Shown here in pieces: positions 51,089 through 59,637 of a stretch of 64,000 nt of DNA (position 1 is the stretch's first letter; every line of letters begins with the position of its first letter). Source of the stretch: Ensifer canadensis. Its GTDB lineage: Bacteria > Pseudomonadota > Alphaproteobacteria > Rhizobiales > Rhizobiaceae. A model generated the notes under the pieces. The model had not been told where the DNA came from. It ran no database searches and saw only the letters and a list, made by a program, of their open reading frames with translations. The position numbers and the translations under genes are program-made. The DNA is taken from positions 3,152,501 through 3,216,500 of the forward strand of contig NZ_CP083370.1 in assembly GCF_017488845.2 (NCBI RefSeq), in the 5' to 3' direction.

Positions 51089-52306
51089 TTACTTCGTGGC
51101 GGCGACCTTGGTCTCGTCGGGCGCCGTGCGCGTGTCGACATCGACGACGACGCTCAAGCCCGCCCGCAGATGGCCTTCCGCCAGCACATCGGCCGGCAGC
51201 GTGATGCGCACCGGCACACGCTGGATCACCTTGGTGAAGTTGCCGGTGGCGTTTTCCGCCGGCAGCAGCGAGAACACCGAGCCGGATGCCGGCGCGATCG
51301 AGGCAACCGTGCCTTCGACCGCGTGCTCGTCATAGGCGTCGATATGGACCTTGACCTTCGAGCCGGGGACCAGATGGGCGATCTGCGTCTCCTTGAAGTT
51401 GGCGTCGATATAGAGCTGGTCGACAGGCACGAGCGCGGCCAGTCGCTGGCCAGCGGAAACGAGGTCACCGACCTGGACGGCGACGTTGCCGATGACGCCG
51501 TCATAGGGCGCCTTCAAGACGGTGAAGCCGAGGTCGCGGTTGGCCTTGTCACGGGCAAGTTCGAGCGAGCGGATCTGGCTTTCCGCCTCTGAGCGCTGCG
51601 CCTGCAGCACGGTGATGTTGGCGTTCGCAGCCGCGATGTTGGCATCGGCGCCGGCAAGGTTCGCCCGAGCCTGATCCAGAGCCACGTCGGCATTGTCGCG
51701 CGAAGCAACGGTGCCGACGTCCTTGGACTGGAGGTCGCTCGCGCGCTTCTGCGCGAGTTCGGCGCCGCGCACCGTTGCTTCGAGAGCGTTCTTCTGGGCT
51801 TCGGCCTGGGCAAGGCTCGCCATCGCCCCTGCGATCTGCGCGTCGAAACGGCTGAGCGCCAGCTTCTGGGTGGCGATCTGGGCTTCGGTCTGCTCGGCCG
51901 CGATACGGTAGTCGCCGTCATCGAGCGTGACCATGGGATCGCCGGCCTTCACCTTCTGGTTGGCGACGACGTCGACCTTGGCGACATAGCCCGACACTTT
52001 CGGAGAGATCGTGGCAATGTCGCCTTCGATATAGGCGTCATCAGTCGAAACCATGAAGCGGCCATTGGTCCACCAGTCATAGCCATACCAGCCGGCGCCA
52101 GCGAGCGCGACAAGGCCGAGAACCGGCAAGATCGGGCTGCGCTTCTTCTTTTTCGAAGCGGCCTCGACAGCAGGCTCTTGCACCGCTGCCGGCGCCTCGG
52201 CAGTCGCCCCCTCGGCCTCGGGCTCGGCCTCATGGGTCTGCGGAACTTCAAAATCCTCGCCGACAGGGCGAACGCGAGCGGCGCTGGACGTTTTGGATGC
52301 GGACAT
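51089..52306 (-). CDS. emrA: EmrA-type membrane fusion protein (HlyD family)
   Basis: 405 residues. A proline/alanine/glutamate-rich cytoplasmic tail (residues 1-52) is followed by one membrane helix (SPILPVLGLVALAGAGWYGY), the first lipoyl half (YIEGDIATISPKVSGYVAKV) and a long alpha-helical hairpin (about residues 125-240). Then come the second lipoyl half (LKAPYDGVIGNVAVQVGDLV) and a beta barrel. It bridges EmrB to an outer-membrane factor. It is the first gene of emrA-emrB and is divergent from a TetR regulator, with two matching operator-like sites between them. Confidence 0.94.
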   Translation of the reverse strand: MSASKTSSAARVRPVGEDFEVPQTHEAEPEAEGATAEAPAAVQEPAVEAASKKKKRSPILPVLGLVALAGAGWYGYDWWTNGRFMVSTDDAYIEGDIATISPKVSGYVAKVDVVANQKVKAGDPMVTLDDGDYRIAAEQTEAQIATQKLALSRFDAQIAGAMASLAQAEAQKNALEATVRGAELAQKRASDLQSKDVGTVASRDNADVALDQARANLAGADANIAAANANITVLQAQRSEAESQIRSLELARDKANRDLGFTVLKAPYDGVIGNVAVQVGDLVSAGQRLAALVPVDQLYIDANFKETQIAHLVPGSKVKVHIDAYDEHAVEGTVASIAPASGSVFSLLPAENATGNFTKVIQRVPVRITLPADVLAEGHLRAGLSVVVDVDTRTAPDETKVAATK

Positions 52307-52340
52307 GGATACCGGCCTGGTTAATGAGGGGTGACTGAAC

Positions 52341-52359
52341 TGAACCGTTCGGTTCGATC
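52341..52359. promoter_or_regulatory. emrR: Operator-like site 1 in the emrA-emrR intergenic region
   Basis: TGAACCGTTCGGTTCGATC contains GAACCG and CGGTTC arms (52342-52355). Read on the minus strand it gives ATCGAACCGAACGGTTCA, which aligns with site 2 (ATCGAACCG then GTTCGA). It lies about 40 bases upstream of emrA. Confidence 0.55.
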
Positions 52360-52401
52360 GAAGCTTGACTTAGTCGCTTTGACGTCGCATATCAAGAGGG
52401 A

Positions 52402-52421
52402 ATCGAACCGGGTAGTTCGAT
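52402..52421. promoter_or_regulatory. emrR: Operator-like site 2 in the emrA-emrR intergenic region
   Basis: ATCGAAC-CGGGTA-GTTCGAT is a 7-bp inverted repeat with a six-base spacer, 12 bases before the TetR start and about 96 bases before the emrA start. The left half repeats that of site 1 in opposite orientation. One TetR dimer at each site would control both genes. Confidence 0.6.
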
Positions 52422-52433
52422 GGACGAGAATTA

Positions 52434-53171
52434 ATGCGAACGGGACGGGTGCAGACGGCAATCATGGAACCAGCAAAGACCGAGCAAAACGAGACCTTCC
52501 GGCCTGATAACGGCGCGGACGACCAGCTTGGTCCCGGCAGCGGACGCCATGCGGCGGGTGAAGACCCTGCCAAGCGCCAACAGATTCTCGAGGGCGCGCG
52601 GCGGGTCTTCATGAGCCAGGGCTTCGACGCCGCCAGCATGAACGATATCACCCGCGAGGCCGGCGTCTCGAAGGGCACGCTCTACGTCTACTTCGAAAAC
52701 AAGGAAGACCTGTTCAAGGCGCTGATCATCCAGGGCAAGACCCTGGTGATCCAGACCGCCAAGCATGCACTCAACGACCACGAAGACGTCGAGGAGGCGC
52801 TCTACGATTTCGGCGTCACCCTGACGAGCAGCATCACCTCCGAGGCCACGATCCGCTCCATGCGCATGGTGATCGGCGTGATCGACCGGATGCCGCATCT
52901 GGCGGAACGCTTCTTCAGCGAGGCGCCCGAAAACGGCTATACGGTCCTCAAGACCTATCTCGACCGGCAGGTTCCAACAGGCACGCTCGACATCGACAAC
53001 ACGGAAGTAGCGGCCAGGCAGTTCATCGAGATGGCCCAGGCCGGGCTGTTCAAGCACCGCCTGTTCGGCGGAATGTGCTCGGCGCCGCCGCGAGAGCAGA
53101 TCGAGGGCACGGTTGCCGCGGCCGTCCGCGTCTTCATGGCCGCCTATGGACCGAAGAAGAAGACGGACTGA
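52434..53171 (+). CDS. emrR: TetR family repressor of the EmrAB pump
   Basis: 245 residues. A disordered 45-residue N-terminus precedes the TetR helix-turn-helix (RQQILEGARRVFMSQGFDAA and ITREAGVSKGTLYVYFENKE). The ligand domain is helical (EDVEEALYDFGVTLTSSITS onward). Divergence from emrA and the two shared palindromes argue that it represses emrAB and its own gene, as the EmrR-type TetR regulator of this locus does in Sinorhizobium. ATG 52434 is used, although ATG 52464 (MEPAKTEQ) is also possible. Confidence 0.93.
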   Translation: MRTGRVQTAIMEPAKTEQNETFRPDNGADDQLGPGSGRHAAGEDPAKRQQILEGARRVFMSQGFDAASMNDITREAGVSKGTLYVYFENKEDLFKALIIQGKTLVIQTAKHALNDHEDVEEALYDFGVTLTSSITSEATIRSMRMVIGVIDRMPHLAERFFSEAPENGYTVLKTYLDRQVPTGTLDIDNTEVAARQFIEMAQAGLFKHRLFGGMCSAPPREQIEGTVAAAVRVFMAAYGPKKKTD

Positions 53172-53282
53172 GCCAAGCCAAGGGGCTCATTCGTTCGGGC
53201 TAGCCTTCAATCCAGCAATTGCGATCAAGCACGCCTTGCGGCAAGACCCTATGAGCATGGGCTGTCTGCCACGGGAGTGAAC

Positions 53283-54122
53283 ATGAGTGCTATCGGAAGG
53301 GCGATCTGGTTCATCGAGAGCCATTTCGCCAGGGATATATCGCTGGAGGAGATCGCCGAGGCTGCCGGCCTTTCGCGCTTTCACCTGTCGCGCGTCTTCG
53401 GACTGGTGACCGGTCGCTCCATCAGCGCCTATATCCGTGCGCGGCGGCTGAGCGGCGCCGCACGAAACCTTGCCGACGGCTCGTCCAGCATTCTCGCGGT
53501 GGCCCTCGAAGCGGGCTACGGCTCGCACGAGGCTTTCACCCGTGCCTTTCGCGAGCAGTTCGGCGTCACGCCGGAGACCGTGCGCAAGCAAGGGCACCTC
53601 AGCAACATCGCACTGACGGAGCCTATCAGAATGGACGACACCCGCCTCCTCAAACTGGACCCACCGCGCTTCGAAGACAGCCCGCCTTTGCTTTTGGCCG
53701 GCCTTGCCGAAACCTACGCCTATGGCCGCACCGAAGGCATTCCCTCGCTGTGGCAGCGCTTCAATACCCACTTCGGCAACATCCCCGGACAGAAGGGCAA
53801 CGTCGCCTACGGCGTCTGCAGCCAGAGCGATGGCGAAGCCGGGACATTTCGCTATATGGCGGCAGCAGAAGTCGACGACGCCGGCGCCCTGCCCGCCGGC
53901 TTTACCACCATGAAGCTGCCGAAGCAGCGTTACGCCGTGTTCCTGCACCGCGGCCATATCTCGTCGATCGCCACGACGGCGCACCATATCTTCGGCACCT
54001 GGCTGCCGGAGTCCGGTCTTCAGCATGGCCAAACGCCTGATCTCATCGAGCGTTATGATGATCGTTTCGACCCGCATTCGGGCATGGGGGTGGTCGAAAT
54101 GTGGATTCCGATCCAAGCGTAA
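53283..54122 (+). CDS. AraC family regulator with GyrI-like effector domain
   Basis: 279 residues. The AraC double helix-turn-helix is N-terminal (EEIAEAAGLSRFHLSRVFGL and YGSHEAFTRAFREQFGVTPE). A GyrI/Rob-like small-molecule domain follows from about residue 120 (TRLLKLDPPRFEDSPPLLLA, FLHRGHISSIATTAHHIFGT, VVEMWIPIQA). This is the Rob/SoxS-like arrangement with a ligand-binding tail. ATG 53283 follows GGGAG. Targets are unknown; it is unlinked to the emr operon by strand pairing but adjacent to its regulator. Confidence 0.92.
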   Translation: MSAIGRAIWFIESHFARDISLEEIAEAAGLSRFHLSRVFGLVTGRSISAYIRARRLSGAARNLADGSSSILAVALEAGYGSHEAFTRAFREQFGVTPETVRKQGHLSNIALTEPIRMDDTRLLKLDPPRFEDSPPLLLAGLAETYAYGRTEGIPSLWQRFNTHFGNIPGQKGNVAYGVCSQSDGEAGTFRYMAAAEVDDAGALPAGFTTMKLPKQRYAVFLHRGHISSIATTAHHIFGTWLPESGLQHGQTPDLIERYDDRFDPHSGMGVVEMWIPIQA

Positions 54123-54235
54123 ACGGTAAAGCGCCGCCGCAAATGGCCGGCGGCGCTTGTCACTTTCGCAATGTTGCTTAAATACTGCCGCGATTCTTGC
54201 GCGACGACGCGCCACCGAAAAAGGAAAGATCGCCG

Positions 54236-54991
54236 ATGCAGGGGATAATGTCGCTTGCCCAGGACCCAGCCGCCTGGGTCGCCCTCATAACACTGGTTGT
54301 CATGGAGGTGGTTCTCGGCATCGACAACCTGATCTTCATCTCCATCCTCACCAACAAGCTGCCGGCCGAACACCGCGAGAGGGCCCGCCGCATCGGCATT
54401 ACCCTGGCGCTCGTCATGCGCCTCGCCCTGCTCGGCACCGTCGCCTGGATCGTCAAGCTGACCACGCCGGTGTTCGAGGTCTTCGGACACGGCTTCTCGT
54501 GGAAGGACATGATCCTGATCGCCGGCGGTCTTTTCCTCGTCTGGAAGGCGACCAAGGAAATCCACCATAGCGTCGATCCGAGCGACCACGGCGAAGACTT
54601 CATCGCTTCTTCGGCGATCAACAGCTTCGGCGCGGCGATCGGCCAGATCCTGCTGCTCGACCTCGTCTTCTCGGTCGACAGCATCATTACCGCCGTCGGC
54701 ATGACGCCGCATCTGCCGATCATGGTCGTCGCCGTCCTAGCCGCCGTCACCGTGATGCTCGTTGCCGCGACGCCGCTTGCCAACTTCATCGAGAAGAACC
54801 CGACGATCGTCATGCTGGCGCTCGCCTTCCTCTTGATGATCGGCACGACGCTGATCGCCGAAGGCATGGGCCTGCACGTGCCGAAGGGCTACATCTACGC
54901 CGCCATGGCCTTCTCGGCGCTGGTGGAGGTTCTCAACATCGTGGCGCGCAATGCGCGGCTGCGAAAGAAGGCCGCCGGCAAGCTGCACTGA
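54236..54991 (+). CDS. TerC family integral membrane protein, second copy
   Basis: 251 residues with about seven helices. The first TerC motif is [20 protein letters not shown] near residue 20 and the second [20 protein letters not shown] near residue 140. A charged loop ([10 protein letters not shown]) lies between them. Relatives export manganese or accompany tellurite resistance. It belongs to a different TerC subgroup from the gene at 37197-37829 (more like the YgdQ/YkoY type). ATG 54236 follows AGGAAAG. A clear terminator follows. Confidence 0.9.
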   Translation: MQGIMSLAQDPAAWVALITLVVMEVVLGIDNLIFISILTNKLPAEHRERARRIGITLALVMRLALLGTVAWIVKLTTPVFEVFGHGFSWKDMILIAGGLFLVWKATKEIHHSVDPSDHGEDFIASSAINSFGAAIGQILLLDLVFSVDSIITAVGMTPHLPIMVVAVLAAVTVMLVAATPLANFIEKNPTIVMLALAFLLMIGTTLIAEGMGLHVPKGYIYAAMAFSALVEVLNIVARNARLRKKAAGKLH

Positions 54992-55014
54992 GGCGTTGCC
55001 ACGAACAAAACTGG

Positions 55015-55042
55015 AAAGGCGGGGCCACCAGCCCCGCCTTTT
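55015..55042 (+). terminator. Rho-independent terminator of the second TerC gene
   Basis: AAAGGCGGGGC, loop CACCA, GCCCCGCCTTT is an 11-bp perfect stem ending in TTTT, 24 bases past the stop codon. Confidence 0.85.
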
Positions 55043-55111
55043 CGTTGCGCCGAAAAAAGACCTGCATCACAGGGGATGCAGGCCATCTTGCTGCGGGCGT
55101 TTGTGAGAACG

Positions 55112-55216
55112 CTACAGCGCCGCGCGTCTTACGAGACGCGCAAAGGTCGCTGTCGCGCTTTGAATTGCTGCATGTTTTGATGCTTATATCGAATAGCATT
55201 TAAGGAAACATGCAGT
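55112..55216. repeat. Rhizobial intergenic element, copy B
   Basis: CTACAGCGCCGCGCGTCTTA, then ACGCGCAAAGGTCGCTGT, and further TTGAATTGCTGCATGTTTTG and GGAAACATGCAGTGG. This is a fuller version of copy A at 29246-29306, with a second arm (ATGCAGTGG) absent from copy A. It lies in the gap downstream of the TerC gene. Confidence 0.65.
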
Positions 55217-55354
55217 GGCGCTCGACTGCCGTTTCGTTGGCCACGGGAAGAAATCGGAAAAATTCCCGTGTTCTCCGCCTTCGTCATGTCCGATTGGCAC
55301 AGCCCGCGCCTCTCGAACGGATAACGCCTCATCCGGTAAATCGTTCCGGTTGCT

Positions 55355-55735
55355 TCAGGCGTCGGGACGTTGCCCAATCTCCACGAGGATGTTGCCGGGT
55401 ATGACCATATAGAAGACATAGGCGCCATGCCGCTCTTCCGGTTCGGTGATGCGGATGCCGCTCGGCAGGATGCGCCGATAGGCATCCTCGACTGCCAATC
55501 GCTCGGGCAGCAGGAAGCCGATATGGTAGGTCTGAAGACCGAGGCTGACCTGGTCGCCACCGCCAAGCTTGGCGATCGGCGGGCTGATCACCAGCACCAT
55601 GCCGGCATCGTCTGCCAGGCGATAAAAGGCATCCTTGCCGCGCGTTTCGACAAGCGTGAAGCCAAGATGTTCGATGAAGAATGTCGCCGTTTCGGTAACG
55701 ACGGGGCTGTGAAGGTCGAGATGGTTCAGTCGCAT
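55355..55735 (-). CDS. VOC family protein
   Basis: 126 residues, single glyoxalase-type domain: MRLNHLDLHSPVVTETATFF, FYRLADDAGMVLVISPPIAK, then YHIGFLLPERLAVEDAYRRI and VFYMVIPGNILVEIGQRP. A metal-site histidine and the terminal glutamate (NILVEIG) are present, so an activity is plausible but unidentified. ATG 55735 is used; the frame is open upstream without similarity. No neighbour is obviously linked. Confidence 0.88.
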   Translation of the reverse strand: MRLNHLDLHSPVVTETATFFIEHLGFTLVETRGKDAFYRLADDAGMVLVISPPIAKLGGGDQVSLGLQTYHIGFLLPERLAVEDAYRRILPSGIRITEPEERHGAYVFYMVIPGNILVEIGQRPDA

Positions 55736-55969
55736 ATGCAGTCTCCGTGTTTTGAGAAACGCGGCGGACTGCGTCTGATCTGGATACACCCCGCCGCGGA
55801 CCGATGCGGATGCATCGGAACCACGCCGCGGGTTCGAACGATCAGGTTCGAGCAGAGCTTCGCAACCGCTCGTACGGTGACGAAGGGACCGGGCTTACCA
55901 TATCCGGTCCTGCCTTTTTCGACACGGGATGTGTAGCGCAGCCAAGCTGCGCCAGCAAGATCGCTGAGA

Positions 55970-56317
55970 TCAGTTTTTCCCGGCGTCCGGATCCACCTTC
56001 TGCAACTCCTGCAGATAGGCGTCGAGACGATCAAACTTCTCTTCCCAGAAGCGGCGGTAGCTGTCGAGCCAGCTGTTGACGTCGCGCAAGGGTGCCGCTT
56101 CGAGCCGGCAGGGGCGCCATTGCGCCTCGCGGCCGCGGCTGATCAGCCCGGCGCGCTCGAGAACTTTCAGATGTTTTGAAACCGCCGGCAGGCTCATCTC
56201 GAACGGCTCCGCCAGTTCGCCGACAGAGGCCTCGCCGAGAGAGAGCCGGGCGAGAATCGCCCGGCGCGTGGGGTCGGCAAGGGCTGAGAGCGTGGTCGAC
56301 AGGCGATCTTCCGGCAT
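55970..56317 (-). CDS. ArsR family transcriptional regulator
   Basis: 115-residue winged helix: LSTTLSALADPTRRAILARL, LAEPFEMSLPAVSKHLKVLE and RAGLISRGREAQWRPCRLEA. It lacks the ELCVCDL metal motif, so it is of the non-metal (SdpR-like) type often encoded with an SRPBCC/AHSA1 protein. No such partner is seen on the same strand before the VOC gene. The 235-base gap between it and the VOC gene is empty as far as can be seen. Confidence 0.92.
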   Translation of the reverse strand: MPEDRLSTTLSALADPTRRAILARLSLGEASVGELAEPFEMSLPAVSKHLKVLERAGLISRGREAQWRPCRLEAAPLRDVNSWLDSYRRFWEEKFDRLDAYLQELQKVDPDAGKN

Positions 56318-56573
56318 TTCCTAAAAAACCTTTCAGTTAAATAACCTCACGGTTCAATATAACCAGCCATCGGCAGTGTCAACAAAAACCGGCGTGATCC
56401 ACTTTCCGTTGACATGCTCCATGTTCTATGGTCTCACGCGAGCCGACTGGAATAGCCCGCCGATACCGCTGGTGCGGCACCCCTACGGGCCTTTCCTTCC
56501 CATAAAATGCGCGCCCGGCGGCCGGACTTGTCTTCCGGCAAGGGGCGAGAAGCACGTCAAACGGGCAAAGACC

Positions 56574-58031
56574 ATGGCAGATTCAGCAGTTCGGGTACGC
56601 ATCGCACCCTCCCCCACCGGCGAGCCGCATGTCGGCACCGCCTATATCGCACTGTTCAACTATCTCTTCGCAAAGAAGCACGGCGGCACCTTCATCCTTC
56701 GTATCGAGGATACCGACGCCACACGCTCGACGCCGGAGTTTGAGCAGAAGGTTCTGGATGCGCTGAAATGGTGCGGGCTCGAATGGTCGGAAGGCCCTGA
56801 CGTCGGCGGCCCCTATGGCCCCTACCGCCAGAGCGACCGCAAGGACATCTATCTCGACTACGTTCGCCAGATCGAGAACAACGGCCACGGCTTCCGCTGT
56901 TTCTGCACACCGGAACGGCTCGAACAGATGCGCGAGGGCCAGCGCGCCGCCGGCAAGCAGCCGAAATATGACGGCCACTGCCTGAGCCTGACAGCCGAAG
57001 AAGTGACCCGCCGCGTCGATGCCGGCGAGCCGCATGTCGTGCGCATGAAGATCCCGACCGAGGGCTCCTGCAAGTTCACCGACGGCGTCTATGGCGACGT
57101 CGAGATCCCGTGGGATTCGGTCGACATGCAGGTGCTGCTCAAGGCCGACGGCATGCCGACCTACCACATGGCGAACGTCGTCGACGACTACCTGATGAAG
57201 ATCACCCACGTCGCGCGCGGCGAGGAGTGGCTGGCCTCCGTGCCGAAGCACATCCTGATCTATCAGTATCTCGGCCTGACGCCGCCGGTGTTCATGCACC
57301 TGTCGCTGATGCGCAATGCCGACAAATCGAAGCTGTCGAAGCGCAAGAACCCGACGTCGATCTCCTACTACTCGGCGCTCGGCTACCTGCCGGAAGCGCT
57401 GATGAATTTCCTCGGCCTGTTCTTCATCCAGATCGCCGAAGGCGAGGAACTGATGACGATGGCCGAGCTTGCCGAAAAGTTCGACCCCGACAACCTGTCG
57501 AAGTCGGGCGCGATCTTCGACATCCAGAAGCTCGACTGGCTGAACGGCCGCTGGATCCGCGAGAAGCTGAGCGACGACGAATTCCTCGGCCGGGTGCTTG
57601 CCTGGGCGTCCGAGAACGATCGCCTGAAGCAGGGCCTGAAGCTGTCGCAGTCGCGCATCTCCAAGCTCGGCGAACTGCCGGCCCTTGCCGACTTCCTGTT
57701 GAAGTCCGACCTCGGCCTCGAGCCGGCGGCCTTCGCCAAGATCAAGTCGAGCCCGGAAGAACTGGTCGAGATCTTCAACACGGTACAGCCGGATCTGGAA
57801 AAGATCCTCGAATGGAACAAGGAAACGATCGAAGCGGAACTACGCGCGATCGCCGACCGCATGGGCAAGAAGCTCAAGGTCGTGCTGGCACCGCTGTTCG
57901 TGGCGGTTTCCGGTTCGTCGCGGTCGCTGCCGCTCTTCGACAGCATGGAACTGCTCGGCCGCTCGGTCGTGCGCCAGCGGTTGAAGATTGCAGGCCAGGT
58001 CGCCGCCTCGATGGCCGGCAGCGGAAAGTAA
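56574..58031 (+). CDS. gltX: Glutamyl-tRNA synthetase
   Basis: 485-residue class I synthetase charging tRNA-Glu (and possibly tRNA-Gln, since alphaproteobacteria often carry two glutamyl enzymes). The HIGH region is APSPTGEPHVGTAYIALFNY near residue 10, and the KMSKS-type loop is DKSKLSKRKNPTSISYYSAL near residue 250. ATG 56574 is preferred because the family N-terminus (MADSAVRVRIAPSPTG) starts there, while the frame runs on upstream. The long last quarter is the anticodon-binding region. lysS follows 10 bases after the stop, so the two form an operon. Confidence 0.95.
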   Translation: MADSAVRVRIAPSPTGEPHVGTAYIALFNYLFAKKHGGTFILRIEDTDATRSTPEFEQKVLDALKWCGLEWSEGPDVGGPYGPYRQSDRKDIYLDYVRQIENNGHGFRCFCTPERLEQMREGQRAAGKQPKYDGHCLSLTAEEVTRRVDAGEPHVVRMKIPTEGSCKFTDGVYGDVEIPWDSVDMQVLLKADGMPTYHMANVVDDYLMKITHVARGEEWLASVPKHILIYQYLGLTPPVFMHLSLMRNADKSKLSKRKNPTSISYYSALGYLPEALMNFLGLFFIQIAEGEELMTMAELAEKFDPDNLSKSGAIFDIQKLDWLNGRWIREKLSDDEFLGRVLAWASENDRLKQGLKLSQSRISKLGELPALADFLLKSDLGLEPAAFAKIKSSPEELVEIFNTVQPDLEKILEWNKETIEAELRAIADRMGKKLKVVLAPLFVAVSGSSRSLPLFDSMELLGRSVVRQRLKIAGQVAASMAGSGK

Positions 58032-58041
58032 GGACAGGACG

Positions 58042-59538
58042 ATGAACGACAAGACCGAAACAACAGCCCTCTCCTCCGATGTGACGGAAGTGCGCGCGCA
58101 GAAGCTGAAGCTGCTCCGCGAACAGATCGGCGACGTCTATCCGGCGCATTTCCACCGCACGATGACCAATGCCGAACTTGCGGCGAAGTACGAGAACCTG
58201 GAGCTGGACACCGAGACGCAGGACGTCGTCACCGTCGCCGGCCGCGTCTACTCGTCGCGCAACTCCGGCATGTTCATGGATATCCATGATGCCTCCGGCA
58301 AGATCCAGATCTTCAGCCACAAGGACACCACGCCTGAAGACGCACGCGCACTGCTGCCGATGATCGACATCGGCGACATCATCGGTGTCACCGGCGTCGT
58401 GCGCCGCACCAAGCGCGGCGAACTGACGATCAACGCGCAGACGATCACCATGCTGACGAAGTCGCTGCTGCCGATGCCCGAAAAATGGCATGGCTTGTCG
58501 GATATCGAGCTGCGCTACCGCAAGCGCCACCTCGACATCATGACCAACGAGGAATCGAAGCTGCGCTTCCAGCAGCGCAGCAAGATCGTTTCCGGCATCC
58601 GCCGCTTCATGGAAGACGACGGCTTCATGGAAGTCGAAACGCCGATGCTGCATTCGGTCTATGGCGGTGCGACGGCCGAGCCGTTCAAGACTCACCACAA
58701 CACGCTGAAGCTCGACATGTTCCTGCGCATTGCGCCGGAACTGTATCTGAAGCGCACGCTGGTATCTGGCCTGACCGACAAGGTGTTCGAGATCAACCGC
58801 AACTTCCGCAACGAAGGCGTCTCGACCCGGCACAATCCCGAATTCACCATGATGGAATGCTACTGGGCCTATGCCGACTACGAGGACATCATGGACCTCG
58901 TCGAGCGGCTGTTTACCAAGCTCGCTCTGTCGATCCACGGCTCGACCGAATTCATGTTCGGCGACAAGGAAATCTCCTTCAAGGGTCCGTTCCGCCGCGT
59001 GCCGATGCCGGATGCCGTCAAGGAAGCGACCGGTATCGACTTCCTGGCGATGAAGACCGACGAGGAAGCCCGTGCGGCCGCCAAGGCTGCCGGGTTCGAA
59101 GTCGAGAAGGACTGGACCTGGGGCGAGTGCCTCGCCTTCATCTTCGAAGAAAAGGTCGAGCCGACGCTGATCCAGCCGGCCCACGTCACGCATTTCCCGA
59201 AGGACATCTCGCCTTTCGCCAAGGAAGTGCCGGGCGAGCCGCGCCTCGTCGAGCGTTTCGAGACCTATTGCAACACCTGGGAACTCGGCAACGCCTTCTC
59301 GGAGCTCAACGATCCGGAAGAGCAGCGCGCCCGCATGGTCGAGCAGCTGGAGCAGGCCCATGCCCGCGGCGAAAAGGCAAAGCAGCTCGATGACGAGTTC
59401 CTTGATGCCATCGACCAGGGCATGCCGCCGGCAGGCGGCCTCGGCATCGGCGTCGACCGCCTGATCATGCTTTTGACCAACGCGCCGTCGATCCGCGACA
59501 TCATCCTGTTCCCGGCGCGCCGCAACAAGGCCGACTGA
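58042..59538 (+). CDS. lysS: Lysyl-tRNA synthetase, class II
   Basis: 498 residues, class II. An OB-fold anticodon domain is at the N-terminus (VTVAGRVYSSRNSGMFMDIH), motif 1 around RKRHLDIMTNEESKLRFQQR, motif 2 FEINRNFRNEGVSTRHNPEF, and motif 3 PPAGGLGIGVDRLIMLLTNA at the C-terminus. These contain the ATP- and lysine-binding residues. ATG 58042 follows AAGGACAGGAC by a few bases. It is the second gene after gltX, and a terminator with a U-run follows. Confidence 0.96.
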   Translation: MNDKTETTALSSDVTEVRAQKLKLLREQIGDVYPAHFHRTMTNAELAAKYENLELDTETQDVVTVAGRVYSSRNSGMFMDIHDASGKIQIFSHKDTTPEDARALLPMIDIGDIIGVTGVVRRTKRGELTINAQTITMLTKSLLPMPEKWHGLSDIELRYRKRHLDIMTNEESKLRFQQRSKIVSGIRRFMEDDGFMEVETPMLHSVYGGATAEPFKTHHNTLKLDMFLRIAPELYLKRTLVSGLTDKVFEINRNFRNEGVSTRHNPEFTMMECYWAYADYEDIMDLVERLFTKLALSIHGSTEFMFGDKEISFKGPFRRVPMPDAVKEATGIDFLAMKTDEEARAAAKAAGFEVEKDWTWGECLAFIFEEKVEPTLIQPAHVTHFPKDISPFAKEVPGEPRLVERFETYCNTWELGNAFSELNDPEEQRARMVEQLEQAHARGEKAKQLDDEFLDAIDQGMPPAGGLGIGVDRLIMLLTNAPSIRDIILFPARRNKAD

Positions 59539-59561
59539 TCAAAGTCATAACGGCACAAGAC

Positions 59562-59592
59562 AAAGCCCGGCGCGATTGCGGCGGGCTTTTTT
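59562..59592 (+). terminator. Rho-independent terminator of gltX-lysS
   Basis: AAAGCCCGGCGC, loop GATT, GCGGCGGGCTTTTTT: a 12-bp stem with one mismatch followed by six T, 23 bases after the lysS stop. Confidence 0.85.
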
Positions 59593-59637
59593 CATTTTCA
59601 ATGATGGAGTGACAGCGCGCTGCGCGAGAACGGCGCT

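Larger units (their letters stand above)
54992..55354. other. Intergenic stretch with terminator and repeat, no gene
   Basis: 363 bases between the TerC gene and the VOC gene. It contains the TerC terminator, a CCTGCAT/ATGCAGG hairpin near 55069-55084 and the copy B repeat element. Nothing coding was recognised. Confidence 0.5.

Noticed and set aside
53187..54215. Minus-strand frame of 342 codons
   Set aside because: Antisense to the AraC-type regulator, with no recognisable domain.
57874..59361. Minus-strand frame of 495 codons
   Set aside because: Antisense to lysS. Arg/His/Asp-rich shadow.
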